The notes beneath the pieces were generated by a model. It saw only the letters and a program-made list of their open reading frames with translations, made no database searches and had not been told where the DNA came from. This document shows, in pieces, positions 25,401 to 37,220 of a DNA stretch of 64,000 bases. The DNA comes from Saururus chinensis (Eukaryota > Streptophyta > Magnoliopsida > Piperales > Saururaceae), in the NCBI GenBank assembly GCA_035235625.1, contig CP141145.1:24182563-24246562 (forward strand), read 5' to 3'. The number at the start of each line of letters is the position of its first letter. Within the stretch, counting starts at the first letter, position 1. The position numbers and the translations under genes were made by a program.

Positions 25401-26698
25401 ACACAAGTCAAAACTTTTCTGCTGATTTTATTCCATTCAAATGAAAAGATGATGAGAATCTCGCCAAGGTAGAGATTAAGTTAGCCAGACAGGTGCAAAA
25501 CGGAAACTCATCCTGCATTCATGACATAAAACAAAAATCTTCTATGATTGAGCACAGCTTCCACAAAAAAAAATATCTCAACCGCTAAAAAGAAAAATGC
25601 GGCCTCGAAGAAGAACTGCATCTGAAAAGTTTAGTGCTCTCATCAATTATTTCAAAAGGGACAATAAATCACACATATATTGTGAAGTCGGTCAAAATAA
25701 GCATTACACAAATTTAAAGTGGATTTGCATTCCCCTACGCTATCAGACAGGTGCACAAAAGATAACCAAAACATCCAAATAAGTAAGCACTTCTTGTTGT
25801 TCATAGGCCCATCTGCAGCTCATATATGAAACTGTTGACAATGAAATCCAACTTTTTGTTAATTTTAGTTGTTCCACGTTGTCTCAGGAGCTTTCTAAAA
25901 CACAAGCTGATTTCACACAATCAACAATACCCAAGATGTTCAGACATGATAGCTAGAGAAATTTTTTATAGAAAAACAAGAACAAGTTTCAGAACACATC
26001 CTAGCCCCAGCATTCAGAGAGAAAAAACAATTCCAATTTCGACTGACATTCGGACCAATACAGGAAATCAGAAACCTCATAATGAACTTACCATGTCACG
26101 GTTCTGTAGCCAAAATTCCACATGGAAAATCCAGACAAAATAACTAAATAAAATATTTATGGCACATCCTAAACTGCTCCACGTTCCCCTCTCCAGAAAA
26201 AACAAAACACTCACATTGCCCTTCATTCACGTCCCAATCAGATTAAAAGAATACAAAAAAGTACTCCCATGGACGCAAACACGAGAAGCACAATGCAGAT
26301 AGAAACCGCGCACTACAAACGGCATTGCGCGACCATACACAAATTAATCCGTAATAGAACACAAAAACCCTCGTTTGACCACCACACACACACGGATCTC
26401 ATTAATAGATGCCATTCAGCATTAAAATTAAACGTCCTAATCTGCACTAGTTCGAAAATTACATACAATTAGAAATCAGTCCATAACAAACCTACATTTC
26501 CCATTAACACAACAAAAGAAAGCCCTTCCATCATAATCAATACAAACGGAAGATTACCAGCTGGAAATTGTTGCTGCATCCAGGGGTCTTGGGCCAGTCG
26601 TCGTCGTGCGAGACGTCGTCGCCGAGGGAAAAGGGGGCGAAGAGGAGCACCAACAGCAGGAGAAGCAGAGGGGTAGAAGGGAGGCCCGAATTCGCCAT
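19428..26698 (-). CDS. SPPL: Signal peptide peptidase-like intramembrane aspartyl protease, PA-domain (plant SPPL2-5 type), 14 exons
   Basis: Exons in transcript order: 26698-26558, 25274-25116, 24789-24678, 24567-24451, 24186-24029, 23189-23013, 22646-22612, 22492-22336, 22070-22017, 21931-21839, 21437-21295, 20662-20592, 19690-19607, 19522-19428. Lengths sum to 1596 bp, 531 aa plus stop; every junction is GT-AG and every phase fits. Residues 1-26 are a signal peptide (Leu run). Residues about 60-180 form a PA domain (RGDCAF, then [11 protein letters not shown]). Nine membrane segments follow, with catalytic YD at 382-383 ([11 protein letters not shown]), GxGD at 433-436 ([14 protein letters not shown]) and PAL at 490-492 ([10 protein letters not shown]). 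The family cleaves type II membrane proteins in endomembranes; all catalytic motifs are intact. Known plant members are about 540 aa, so length is normal. The last exon contains a donor-like GCGGTAAGA that could give an alternative C-terminus. The exact paralogue (2, 3, 4 or 5) is not resolved. Confidence 0.95.
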
Positions 26699-27180
26699 GA
26701 TCGGCGCCGAAAACCCTAGAAATTGAATCACCTTTTGATGTTAATCCTTCTGTGGTTGGAACCAGAAAGCGAATCAAATCAGAGAAGCCGCATTGGAATT
26801 GGGGAACGGACGAGGCGCCATGACCGCATGCCAAAGGAGCTTCCTTTTCCCTCCGTTTGTTTGGTGGGCTTTCCCGTCCGCCCCTTTTTGTTTTCGTTTT
26901 TGTGATTTGCATCATCAAAGTAACCTCCTGCACCGACGGTTGCTGCAGTTACCTTGCACTCGAGTCGTCTTCTGCGTCTGGGTGGGCCTTGCGGGTGGGT
27001 CCAGATGGGAACCAATGATTGGAGATGGGAAAGCCACTGGTTTTATCCCCCCTAGCTTACATAACGTAGAGACGGTGGATGTTTACTTAATGAGAGTAGG
27101 GTGGCAAACATCTTCTCCTTCATTTAATTTCACTCTAACGAGCTGAAACCATTCTACCAAAGATGGGTGGGGTAGAGGAA
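26699..27180 (-). promoter_or_regulatory. SPPL 5' UTR and promoter region
   Basis: GC-richer than the surroundings and directly upstream of the SPPL ATG at 26698. Open frames on either strand here are not supported. No clear TATA box was identified. Confidence 0.4.
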
Positions 27181-27793
27181 TAGTTTTTTTTTTTTTTTTT
27201 TGAGATTGGAGAACTAAAGGATTGGGTTGGCCCAAATTTTAAGTGTCCTGTCGAAAATAAATTTAATTTAATTTACTTTTAAAAACCAATGGGAGTTAAG
27301 ACATCATTATTTTAAAAATGATTCTAGCCAGAAGTGTTTAACCAGATTATATTGGCCTTTTGGGTTTGGCCATTTATCATTTAAACATGAGTTATTCCTA
27401 CATGAATCATACCCAAATTAAATAGGAAAAGTTTAGACCAATCTAAGTTGGTGATCAGGTCAATTTTAAAAAGAAATAATAAAAAAATATGTTTAGAAAA
27501 ATTAAAAGCCTTCTATGCTAAATTAATAAAAAATAAAATTTAAATATATAATAAAACATGTATTCATTATTTTAAAAGGTTATTCTCATTCATATCTAAT
27601 TTCCGTGTTCCACATTACATCATAAAGTTAAAAAATGTGCATTTTTAGTATTGATAAATCAAAGTCCCCATATAATATACAAAACATAATAAATATACCT
27701 TTAAATATACTGTGGATTAGTTGATACTTAACCAGGATGTTGTTGTTGGCACCGGACGAGAATCATGTTATGGTCCAAGTGTCACATAATAGA
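27181..27793. other. AT-rich intergenic DNA with a T-run
   Basis: A homopolymer run of about 19 T starts near 27184. The rest is AT-rich without a recognised gene or element. Confidence 0.4.
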
Positions 27794-28288
27794 GTTGTAA
27801 CTAGGGCTAAAATCCAGCTGAAGATGGGCCTTAGCCCAACCCTAACCATAGGCAAGCTTCCAAAAGTTCATTACTAGTCCGGCCCAACCCTAACCCAAGG
27901 CAGGATTTCAAAAGTTTATTATTAATTTGGCCCTAAGCAGGCTTGAGACTTATTTTTTTTACCTTTTTTATTTATATACTTAAAAATTTTAATTTTTAAT
28001 AAAAAAATATATGACCTTTAAGTGTGGTCCTACTAGTTTACCACTTTGGGCACAAGATTATAAACCTTAAACTTCCTTAAAATTTACAACCTCTACTCTT
28101 CTACTTTCCCTTTTAAGCTTAAAAATAATTTTTTTTATACTTCGAGACAGGTTGAACATGCCTCTAGGCTTTCTACCCCCTAGCTCTGGCATGACCCTAT
28201 TTAAAGCAGGCTAAAAATTTTAGGTCCTAACCCACATCTTTATGGGTCAGTAGGCTAGCCCTTAAAAGTTTCACCCCTAACTACACCC
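27794..28288. mobile_element. Candidate MITE, about 495 bp, with imperfect inverted ends
   Basis: The left end is GTTGTAACTAGGGCTAAAA; the right end read inward is GGGTGTAGTTAGGGGTGAAA, about 14 of 18 aligned bases alike. The interior has repeated GGGCC, CAACCCTAACC and GGCC phrases, typical of a widespread plant noncoding DNA repeat. No protein and no clean target duplication was seen. Confidence 0.45.
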
Positions 28289-28892
28289 ATCGGTGAATGC
28301 CTTTCTTGATCTACCAAAAGCAAGGCAAAAAGCCAAGAACAACCCTCATCTCTTACCATTTTCTAATTAGGGCCATTCAACTCATGCACCTAAGAATGTC
28401 TCTAAATTTTTAGCAAATGAAAGTTTCATACATTGAACTTTGTTCTTCACAGGAAACTAGATATAGTTCAAAGATGAATTTTTTTTGGCATTTCAATAGT
28501 GTGTGATTGCATGGACCCCATGCCTTTATCGTGTGGCACACCTTCATCACATGTAGAGTAAATATTACTAGCTAGTGTGAGTGAGTATACATACATAGCA
28601 ATTTCATTTAGGTTTTTGCTATAGAGCTTAGTTAAATTTTAGCTTTGCCAAGCTTGAGATTAATTATGCGACGATCAATGAACCAATATGTTTGCTCTAA
28701 TATGCATTAATGAAAATATATACTAGTACATTTTAATCTCTTAATTTGAAATTTTATTGTGGTTCCATAAAAAATAGCATGAGTTGTTCTCGGATTGTAA
28801 GAAGGCTTGACAACCTTTCCTAGCCAGCCCAATGTAGCCTAATCATGATGGCAACTCTCTTTAGCGGCCAGCTACTATAAACTCTACAGTTG
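28289..28892. other. Intergenic DNA, no gene seen
   Basis: AT-rich sequence without recognised frames, splice chain or element termini. Confidence 0.4.
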
Positions 28893-30190
28893 GAAAACCT
28901 TACTTATTTACTTATGTAATTATGGAACTTACAGTAACTTTGATTATGAAAATAATCAAGGCCAATGTTTTATACTATGTCTTTAAGATAGATTTTTTTC
29001 CTCCTCTTAGTGTTTGGGATACATTGGATGTCTAAGTCTAAGGATGTCAAAACGTATGTGGCATATCTATCATAATCAACTATATTTTGATAATCAAAAC
29101 TATGTCTATTTCTGTATATAATTTAAGTCTTATGAAATCTAACTAGATTAGTAGTATGTCAAGTTAGATTTGAAATTAAATGACTTACAAAACTAAAGCA
29201 AACATATTATGAAGATTCAAATTGGAAGATTGATTTAAGTGATTAAAGTTTGAAGAATAAAAGTTAAATCACACATACAAAAATCACGAACACTTAGTTG
29301 TTCAATAGAAACACCTTATGTGAGTTTTTGGAAAAGAATGGAGCAAAAATGATGAAAAAAAATTTATTCAAAAGTGATTGATAGTCCTTGACCAACATTT
29401 AATTGGGCTTGAATAACTTTCGAGATTTTTTCAACAACATCGAATGATTGATCATTCAAGTGAATAGATTGATTAGGAGGAAATCCATTAGGTCAAGAAC
29501 AATGAACAATTGATTGCACTGTTGAAACAATCAATCGGTTTGCTAGGGTTTTAAAATAAATCATGGATCATTCAATCACCCTATGGAACAACCGATTGGA
29601 CTATAGAGTGGTTCTTTGAAATAGGTTATTTTGGGAATAGTTTATTTCCTATTAAAATACAAACATATAAACGGACTTAGACTACTATATAAGGACCTAA
29701 AGAGGATGAATTTGAAAGAGAATGAAGAATTTTTTGGGGGGGAAATTCAGAGCTCTATGCTAATTTTTTTCTTATACCTATGAGAGAATTAGAGTGACAA
29801 GCAATAGAAAGGTGAGAGATTGATTAATAAACTATTTATGAATTAATTTTATGTGTTGTGGGAGTCACAAACACATCATACAAGAAAATATTGTTGAAGT
29901 TAATCATAAAAGACCTTAATTAGAGCATCAAGAAGAACAAGAGATTCTGTTAGTGCATACAAAGATGAAGATGGAGTTCACAAGCATCAAGAAGGATATT
30001 GGTGGCTAAGCATTTTGGAGAGGACTTCTAAAAGAGGAAATTGGTAACCTCAAGCCTTGTAAGGTATTAAACTTCATGGTGCATTTGTAAGATCTCTAAC
30101 TTTACCCTAGTTTATTTTCCTTTTGATTATGTGAGTTTGTGTGGTTTTGCTTGAATTACTGATTTGACTTAATTTTGGGGTTAAGGGTTA
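28893..30190 (+). mobile_element. Copia-type LTR, copy 1 of a four-copy family in this window
   Basis: The block aligns with copy 2 (41.0-42.3 kb), and in reverse with copies 3 (47.2-50.3 kb) and 4 (56.2-57.3 kb). Shared landmarks in order are a TGDCATAT-like start (here TGGCATATC at 29059), a GAT(A)ATCAAAACTATGTC block, an ATCTAACTAGAT block, a middle rich in GATTGATYR phrases, a TATA box TATATAAGG at 29686-29694, and a TTGTAAG(A/T)TCT block near the end. The segment 28893-29058 before the TG start is also shared with copy 2 (ggaaaaccttactt..., then gggatacattggatgtcta). The 3' boundary is approximate. No internal retrotransposon genes adjoin it, so it may be a solo LTR. Confidence 0.65.
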
Positions 30191-30262
30191 GTAATTATGG
30201 CTTGAATAAGGTTTAATTTTATTTTTTATAAGTTTTAGTGTCTAACTTAATTTTTTTTATAA
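30191..30262. other. Short spacer between LTR copy 1 and a small MITE
   Basis: AT-rich sequence; it may be the tail of the LTR or the start of the neighbouring LTR-like block. Confidence 0.3.
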
Positions 30263-30442
30263 GTTGTAAAATAGGGTGTGAACCCCATTGTAGGGCCCCA
30301 CGTCCACAATGGACGGAGTGTGACCCACTTGTCATCTAAATTGCTATTATTTTATTCCAGTAAGTTTTAGTGTAATTAAACTCATTTTTAGCCCAAAAAT
30401 AACCCTAATTAGCCACTTAGGGTGTCTACCCTATTTTACAAC
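30263..30442. mobile_element. Small MITE, 180 bp, with perfect 15-bp inverted ends
   Basis: GTTGTAAAATAGGGT at 30263-30277 is exactly inverted as ACCCTATTTTACAAC at 30428-30442. The interior is noncoding. A target duplication is not obvious. Perfect ends suggest it is younger than most repeats around it. Confidence 0.7.
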
Positions 30443-31960
30443 AGTTTGTAAACCTAGCCCCAAACCTTACTATTTAAGGAAAAACCCTAGCCACATACCC
30501 ATTTAGGGAAGGCCTGTGTAAGGGAGAAGGAGGTGCTCTACCCCCATTTCTGAAAGAGGAAAAATAAATAAAGGTGTATTTTCTTGCCCTAATCATCACA
30601 AATATTTCAATTTTGGTCTTAATCTTTCTTATCTTCATTTCCTCAATTTGATTCTTGATTTCTTTCATTAAAAATCTTATTTATAATTTTAATTTAAAAC
30701 CCTAAATGAGTGATTTTCTTTTTTAACCAAAGGATAATCTAGATCTACCTACTTTCAAATTGATTTAAGCCTGTTAGTAATTTTTAATTAAGTTTTAATA
30801 AAAACCCTAATTTTTGGGTGGGATTTCTTGAGGATTGAAACTTCTTTGTAGATCCAAGGGCTTCGTAAAGGTAAGGGAATTTCATCTCCTCTGGTTTTAT
30901 CCATTGGAATGCATAATTTTAGATCTATGTGGGTTCATGCTTCATTTTGAACTTTAATAGTGATTTATTAAAACATGTTATTTATCGCTATTTTCTTGTG
31001 ATTAAGTACGAAAATGATTAGATCTATCATGTTCTAAGGTTATATTTTTATATTATGATGTTTTATGGTAATTTTAAAATTTATCTTAAATTTTGGAATG
31101 TTTTCGATTGGAATTTAGAAAGGTTGAAGACGAACTAGTAAATGAGCAAAAAGTGAACTCTTAAAGGCATTTGGACGGCCCAACATGCATTCGAATGGTT
31201 AGCCATGCAAATACAACAAAATTGTGTTTTAGCCTATTTTTTGTGCATTTTGGCCATTTCTTGCTCTCTTCTCATAAATCTAATTATTTATGACTAAATT
31301 GAGTTAGTATTACCTAAATTGCTATTGATATTGCATGGGGACCATCTATAAATTATGATTTAGCTTAAGCATGATTAGGACTACACTTGTTTAGCTTTAG
31401 TTTGATATTCTATTTGCTTTAAATCCATGTTTGATGACTTCTTCATAATTTACTTGATGATTCCAGTAGGTTTTAACTATGATTATGTATGTTTATGTTT
31501 ACACATGTTATATTAATTTTAGGTGAATTATGTTTTGCATGTTTAGTTAAGGATGAATATGTGTATACTTGTCTAGGTCGAGCATGATGTCATACTTGCC
31601 TTGACCTCATATTTCGATGTTTTCTACACATTTTCTCCATGATTTTAGTTAGAAAGGGTCATGGTAAATTATGAATGTAGCTTCTATACCATTGGTCATA
31701 GCTTATTCATGTTTTACATGTTTTAGCTGAAGTTTGAATACTATCACTTATGTACACTCTTGTATAGACTTATATGATTTTATTTGACACAAATGAATCA
31801 TGTTGCATGTACATATGGCCTTATTTGAGCATGCTTATGATGCACTAAAATAATGTTCAATTAAATATTTTTAAATCTTAAATTGCAATCCTATTTTATG
31901 TTAATTCTTTGCTTATTTGGGCTATTTATATCTTGAATAGGTGAGTTGGCCCTCCACTGT
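30443..31960 (+). mobile_element. LTR-like block, probably the 5' half of a gypsy-type LTR
   Basis: Contains CTATTTAAGGAAAAACCCTAG near 30470 (TATA-like), then a leader with agatccaagggcttcgtaaag and ggtaagggaatttcatctcc (30850-30890), then a long AT-rich stretch. That order is typical of plant Ty3/gypsy LTRs after the transcription start. The matching 3' half may be the block at 38.4-40.0 kb, separated by the nested LTRs at 32-38.4 kb. Boundaries are approximate. Confidence 0.4.
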
Positions 31961-32800
31961 GTTTACATGTCTAAACGGGCTTCAACAGGATTCAAGTGGA
32001 AGAGGAAGTGAAGCCCAACTATCTAAAGCTATTCAAGAGTCAAGAATGGGCTCCTAATAGTTTAAACATAAATGAAATGGTCAAACACAACCTTATTGAC
32101 CCATTAGATTTTATATTTGCATCAAGAGAACCAAATTCGGGAAGAAGCTGATTTGAATAGTTTGACATAGCCTTAGTATTTCAATCATATCTTTCTATAT
32201 AACATTCAAATTGATATGATTATGGTGACACTGGAAAGAAAACTTTTGTGGCTACAATCATTATTTTCGGAAGAAATATATAATTCTGAATATATATGGG
32301 GTCCAATCGGACATGAAAAGGGACAGCCAGTCAATTAACCCAAGGCCAACACATAGAGGATCTTTTCATTGGTTATGATTTATACACATAAAGAAAGATA
32401 ATGAGGCTGATTGGATAACTAAAGGAAGACTAAAGGATACTTATTTGCTAAATAAATCATTGATTTATTTGATTAATTTAGAATCTAATTATTGCCAAAG
32501 AAGCATCAATGAAGCAATTAATCAGGAAGTAATCAAGGGATATAATTAGACCTTCCCCTTTGAAGTAACCCTTTCTACTCCTATAAATAGAGAGGTGGAT
32601 GTGGGAGAGGCATAATCTCCTCCTATTTGGAGCTTTCTTCTCCTATTTGGAGTTTTCTTCTCCTATTTTTATCTTCTTTTGTAGTTTTGATTTTTAGTTT
32701 TATTGTAATGTCTTTCGAAGCGTTCTAGCTAAGGCTAGAGGTGATTTGTAATAACCTAATGGAGTTCTGTTTATGTTTCATCAATGGTTTCAAATAAGTA
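31961..32800 (+). mobile_element. LTR D, left part, with TATA box; split by a nested LTR
   Basis: Carries CTCCTATAAATAGAGAGG at about 32577-32595, an excellent plant TATA context, followed by a pyrimidine-rich leader with three ctcctattt(t/g) units and then tgtaatgtctttcgaagcg. It is interrupted at 32800 after AAGTA and resumes at 37889 with AAGTA, so 31961-32800 plus 37889 to about 38430 form one original LTR-like sequence. The left edge near 31960 is inferred from the change of sequence character. Confidence 0.45.
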
Positions 32801-33658
32801 TGTCATGACCCAAATTTTTAAAAGTATTTTTAAATAGCATGAACGGTAAGTAGCAATTTTTTTTCCTTAAATACAAAACAAATCATTTGATTAAATATCC
32901 AGGCCATAATAACTGGGGTTCACAAATACAAATATCAAATCATATGCTATTTACATGTCTCTAAATTTCAACAATAGCTCATCCATCTAAGTACAAGTCT
33001 GTCATTAGTCTAAAAATAAATAACAAGTTGACTATCACGCTAAAGGTACACAAACTTACCGAAGTTATAGAAATGCAGAAACTTCTTGTGCTCGCCTGTC
33101 TTGGTCTTACATGTTGTCGCTTAGAGAATTTGCAGCCAACCAATGAAACAACCACAACAACAACAATGAAAACTCTTTGCCTTCAGGAGAAGAGCTTCCA
33201 AAGGATAAAAAGTTTTATTAATATTTTTTGGATCGGGCCAATATCACCCGATGTTAGTTGCCTACGTACTCATTAGACAACATCTCCAATGTTTCCAACA
33301 AGATCGTATCCATACGTAGTTCTGCCTAGAAACTACTATATCCTAAGAAGCATAACATCACACGTGCAATACTTATGTATTTTTAATTAACCTATATTTT
33401 AGTAAGTCATTTAATCATTCAATTTCTCTAATTAACAAGCAATACCAAAGAATGTTATTAATTATCTCACATCCCTTGTTCGATAATTAATACTATCAAA
33501 TCTGTAACTCAAAGATGACTCGCCCCTCGAGAAACCTCCAAACATAATACTCCAACCTTGGAGTAGATTGCTTAACAACAGCTTGACCCAAATCCCCAGG
33601 TCTTTCAATAGCCTGCCATGAATCTAGAGAAGAGGAACTCAACTGTGCTCATGGACAC

Positions 33659-35077
33659 CGATAAGTATAAAATATATATCTATTTTATATACTTTTTTAC
33701 CTTATTTGCTAGTATAGATTAGGTTAATTTAGTGTTGGTTATGGTTTATCTAGATTAAGATAATTATTAATATTTTAGTTTAATTATTAATTAATTTTAG
33801 AAGTTATTAGTAGTTTAGGCATGTATTTAAATCAAGTTGGGATTTTAGTTATATTCTACATGTCTAAAATGTGATATTTTTATGTTTTGTAGGTAAAGTG
33901 CGCTTATCGAGATACTTGAACAATATTTAGAATAATTCAAAATAGTCTTGACATGCTTTAAAGTCATTTGGACAACTTTTCGGAGTTACAAACAAGTTGA
34001 AAATTAATATAGACATGAAGAAAGGGCTTAATGAACAGAAAATAGACTGTCCAAAAAAACTATCCAAATTGCAGAAACAGTGTAGCCGATCGAACGGGGC
34101 ATTTTTAGTATCAAATGGCTAAACGTGATTTTGAAGGAAAATACAGTACAGGCGATCGAACGGGCATGCAGGGCGATTGATCAAGATAACACGCAGTTTC
34201 CTAGTTTTAGCCGATTTTCAATCATTTTCATATTGGACTTCTTTCTCCGGCTCTTATGCCTATATAAAGACAAATTTGGCTTGAAATTGGGGGATTCTAG
34301 TAGATTTTCTAAAGAGAAAAAGAAAGAAGAAGATGGAAGAGAACTCAAAGCTTTTAATGGAGATTTAAGTGTTTTCTTCTACAATGGAAGGCTAAAATTT
34401 TCTTTTACTTAGGAGTTGATGAAGCTATAGATAAGTTTCAGTTTATTTTTTTTAATTTAGATCTCAGTTGTGAATGATGACAATTGTATGATAAAGATTT
34501 CCTTTTTAATGGAAGAGCTTTTAATGTTTATTCAAGTCTATGTTGATTTATTGTCTTGTAGATGATAGATTGATCTGGTTTTGATATTTTCATCGATTCT
34601 AATTTCTATAATTTAGATAGGATGGTCATGCAATAGTTTTAATGTTCAGATAATTTATGAATTGGATGAGTTATACTAAGATTAGATGAGTCATGCCTAT
34701 AGCTAGTTTAATGTAGATGATTCGTGCTATTGTCAAAGATAGTTCATGCCATGAATTTAATTAATGATTCTTTCTGAAGTCATTCTAACTTGTAGCTGAG
34801 AATACTTGTTCATATTCACACTAGATTTAGGTTAAAAGTTAAGGAATTGTTATGGTTTTATAGTGGATTTGATTTCCTAAGTAGATTCCATCATATTAAT
34901 ATAGTTGATTCCTTTCTTTTGCTTAATTTAAGTTTAAGTTGTTTTTAGTTTTTAATCAATAAATTCCTCTTTAGATTTAGTAATAATTTATTTGTCCCTG
35001 AGGTTCGACAACCCTTAAATACTTATCCTAGTACAATTACCTTGTATACTTGCAAAGGGTTTAATTATAAACGATCA
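33659..35077 (+). mobile_element. Nested LTR, 1419 bp, 5-bp target duplication GACAC
   Basis: GACAC at 33654-33658 and 35078-35082 flank the insert. It begins CGATAAGTATAAAATATAT (probably from an original TG start) and ends AAACGATCA. A plus-strand TATA box in CCTATATAAAGAC near 34258 and a following gtccctgaggttcgac block near 34995 fit the LTR of a plant gypsy or related element. Removing it joins tcatggacac to aaattgacga, restoring continuous host LTR. It has no coding potential that I recognise, so it is probably a solo LTR. Confidence 0.75.
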
Positions 35078-36719
35078 GACACAAATTGACGAGAAGCACA
35101 AGCCTTCCATGATGCTCATACAACTCCACTTTTTGTACGTACTAAATAGTCATGAGAAGTCCTGCGGGAGACCAGCAGTATAAACCCTCTAGTCGATACC
35201 CAAATCGTCATGGTGATGAAGAGCGTATCACAATCTCCATCATTCCCCAACTCTGGGAGAAAATGTCTTATAAGACATTACTAATGTATCTATAAAAGCC
35301 TCAGGTCCTTATGACCATTTACTCCCCTAAACATCTAAACTTAGACTATATTTCCATCCAGTCAAGTATCTGCTCAACCATTTGGCTCCTCTTCACCTTG
35401 TGAATCGGCCCAATAAATAGCTCATCTACTGAGCTATGATTAAGAGAACATCTTGTAACCACCCTCGGTTCATTAACCAAGGTAAAATTTTATGTCAAAG
35501 TCCTGTTCAGTCCATGAACGTGTCCCCACCCTAATAAGGGTATTTTAGTCATTATCTTGATTAGATGTTCTCCCCCTAATCCAACGACAACCCATGTCTC
35601 TTAATTAAACTTCATTAATCTTAAGTTACCAATATAAATCAAAACATAAATAATACAAACATGTGCCAAAGTAAGCAACATAAATAACATTAAGTCATAC
35701 AACTTCATAACAATAAACAAAGGCCCATTTCACTCATTTGTAGGACTAGGGCTCAACAAATTCAAGCCCGAGAGTGTAAACAACTCTAACGCTTCCCGCG
35801 AGTTACATATATAACACTCTAGTCAATCAATGTACTCAATTACAGACACGTGTAATACGCTACCTTAAACCTTGAGAATTAGGGTTCTTCCCCTTGTTTC
35901 TCATGACACTGTGACCTATCAAGGCTTCATGTCTCTAACTGGTCACACCCCTTCTTTTGAAGCCTATTTAATGTCATTCTAGGGCACCCTAATGTTTTGT
36001 TGCTAGGTTATCCGGTTCAATAGAAACAGAACATATTGCCCCCTAAGGACATTAGGGTAATTCTACCACTTAGGATATGCTACCCTCCCTTGGTTCATTT
36101 GGTCATCTCACTACCCTTCTATTTATTTTATGTCATTAACCTTTCAGAAGGCTCCACTTTCCAACTGACTCACGCTTCCATTCACATGAATGTCAACTGT
36201 TCACTTAAAGGGTATTTTAATCATCTGGTTTAATGCCTTATTGACATCTGACAGGTCCAAATTAAACTCAGGCGTACTACTTGACTTCATGGACTCTGTG
36301 TAATTTTCCTCGCATGTGATGGGGTCGTGGACCCCTTGAACTGACCAATGTTTTAACTAATGGTTTACTACAAACCCTAAGGGTAAAAGGGTCAATCAAC
36401 CACTCACTGGGATTTTTCCTCACTAAGGGGTTTGGACTATAATTAGGTTACACATTAAACTCTCACTGAGAATTTTACCAATTTTTAGATTAGCTCATAA
36501 GCCCCTGAACCGGAGCCCTAAAGTCAGGTAAGTGGTTTACCCATGGTAATTTAACTATAAGGGTAAAATGGTTATTTTACAGTCTTTGAGATTTTCCCTG
36601 AAACTTGGTCAGAACACGCCCACCCCTCTCTAGATACACAAATAATTTTCTATAATTTTTTCCAATAGGTGAAGATAACTGAACTAGACCCGGTTCAATA
36701 CTTTTCCCTTTTTGTTTAT

Positions 36720-37220
36720 TTATTTTATATAAACCCAGGCTGGGTCTGCGGTTCCAGCCCAGAACGGGCCGAACCCACAGTCCTGCCTGCAGGTCATCTT
36801 CCTCATGGAGACACCCGCAGGGCTGTAGGCAACGACTGGATCAAGTCCACCCATCGCCGGCTGGGCTCTCCAGTCATCAGCAAAATCCTTCCGCCGGAGA
36901 ACCGTTAGATCTTCTTGCCGGATCCGAAGCCGCCGTTCAGTGTGACGCCATTTAGCAATTTCAGAAACTACCCACGAATCTATCATATCTTCTAGCCGCC
37001 AGAGAGTGCAACTGTGGCCACGACTAGGGGCAAGGTGGGGTCTGATCAGATCGCCTCCAAGTGGCGAACCTGATGGACCTAGTATTTCATCTGCCCAGTG
37101 GTCGCCGACTGAAGACAAGGTTACAGGCAATTTCGCCATATCTGTCGCGATTAGAACTGCCAGCAACACCACAGCCACCATGGCTAGAGTCAGGGCAAGG
37201 TCTACATGATTCGTTGCCAA
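36720..37220 (-). other. 166-codon open frame inside the LTR unit, downstream of its TATA box
   Basis: A GC-rich frame on the LTR's probable transcript strand with an N-terminal hydrophobic run (LALTLAMVAVVLLAVLIAT) and a basic middle. It resembles no retroelement protein I know. GC-rich DNA gives long chance frames, and the paired plus-strand frames here are equally open, so I list it without calling it a gene. Confidence 0.15.

Noticed and set aside
26469-26933. 154-codon minus-strand frame at the SPPL start
   Set aside because: It overlaps SPPL exon 1 and its UTR in another frame; the SPPL exon chain is fully supported and this frame is its shadow.
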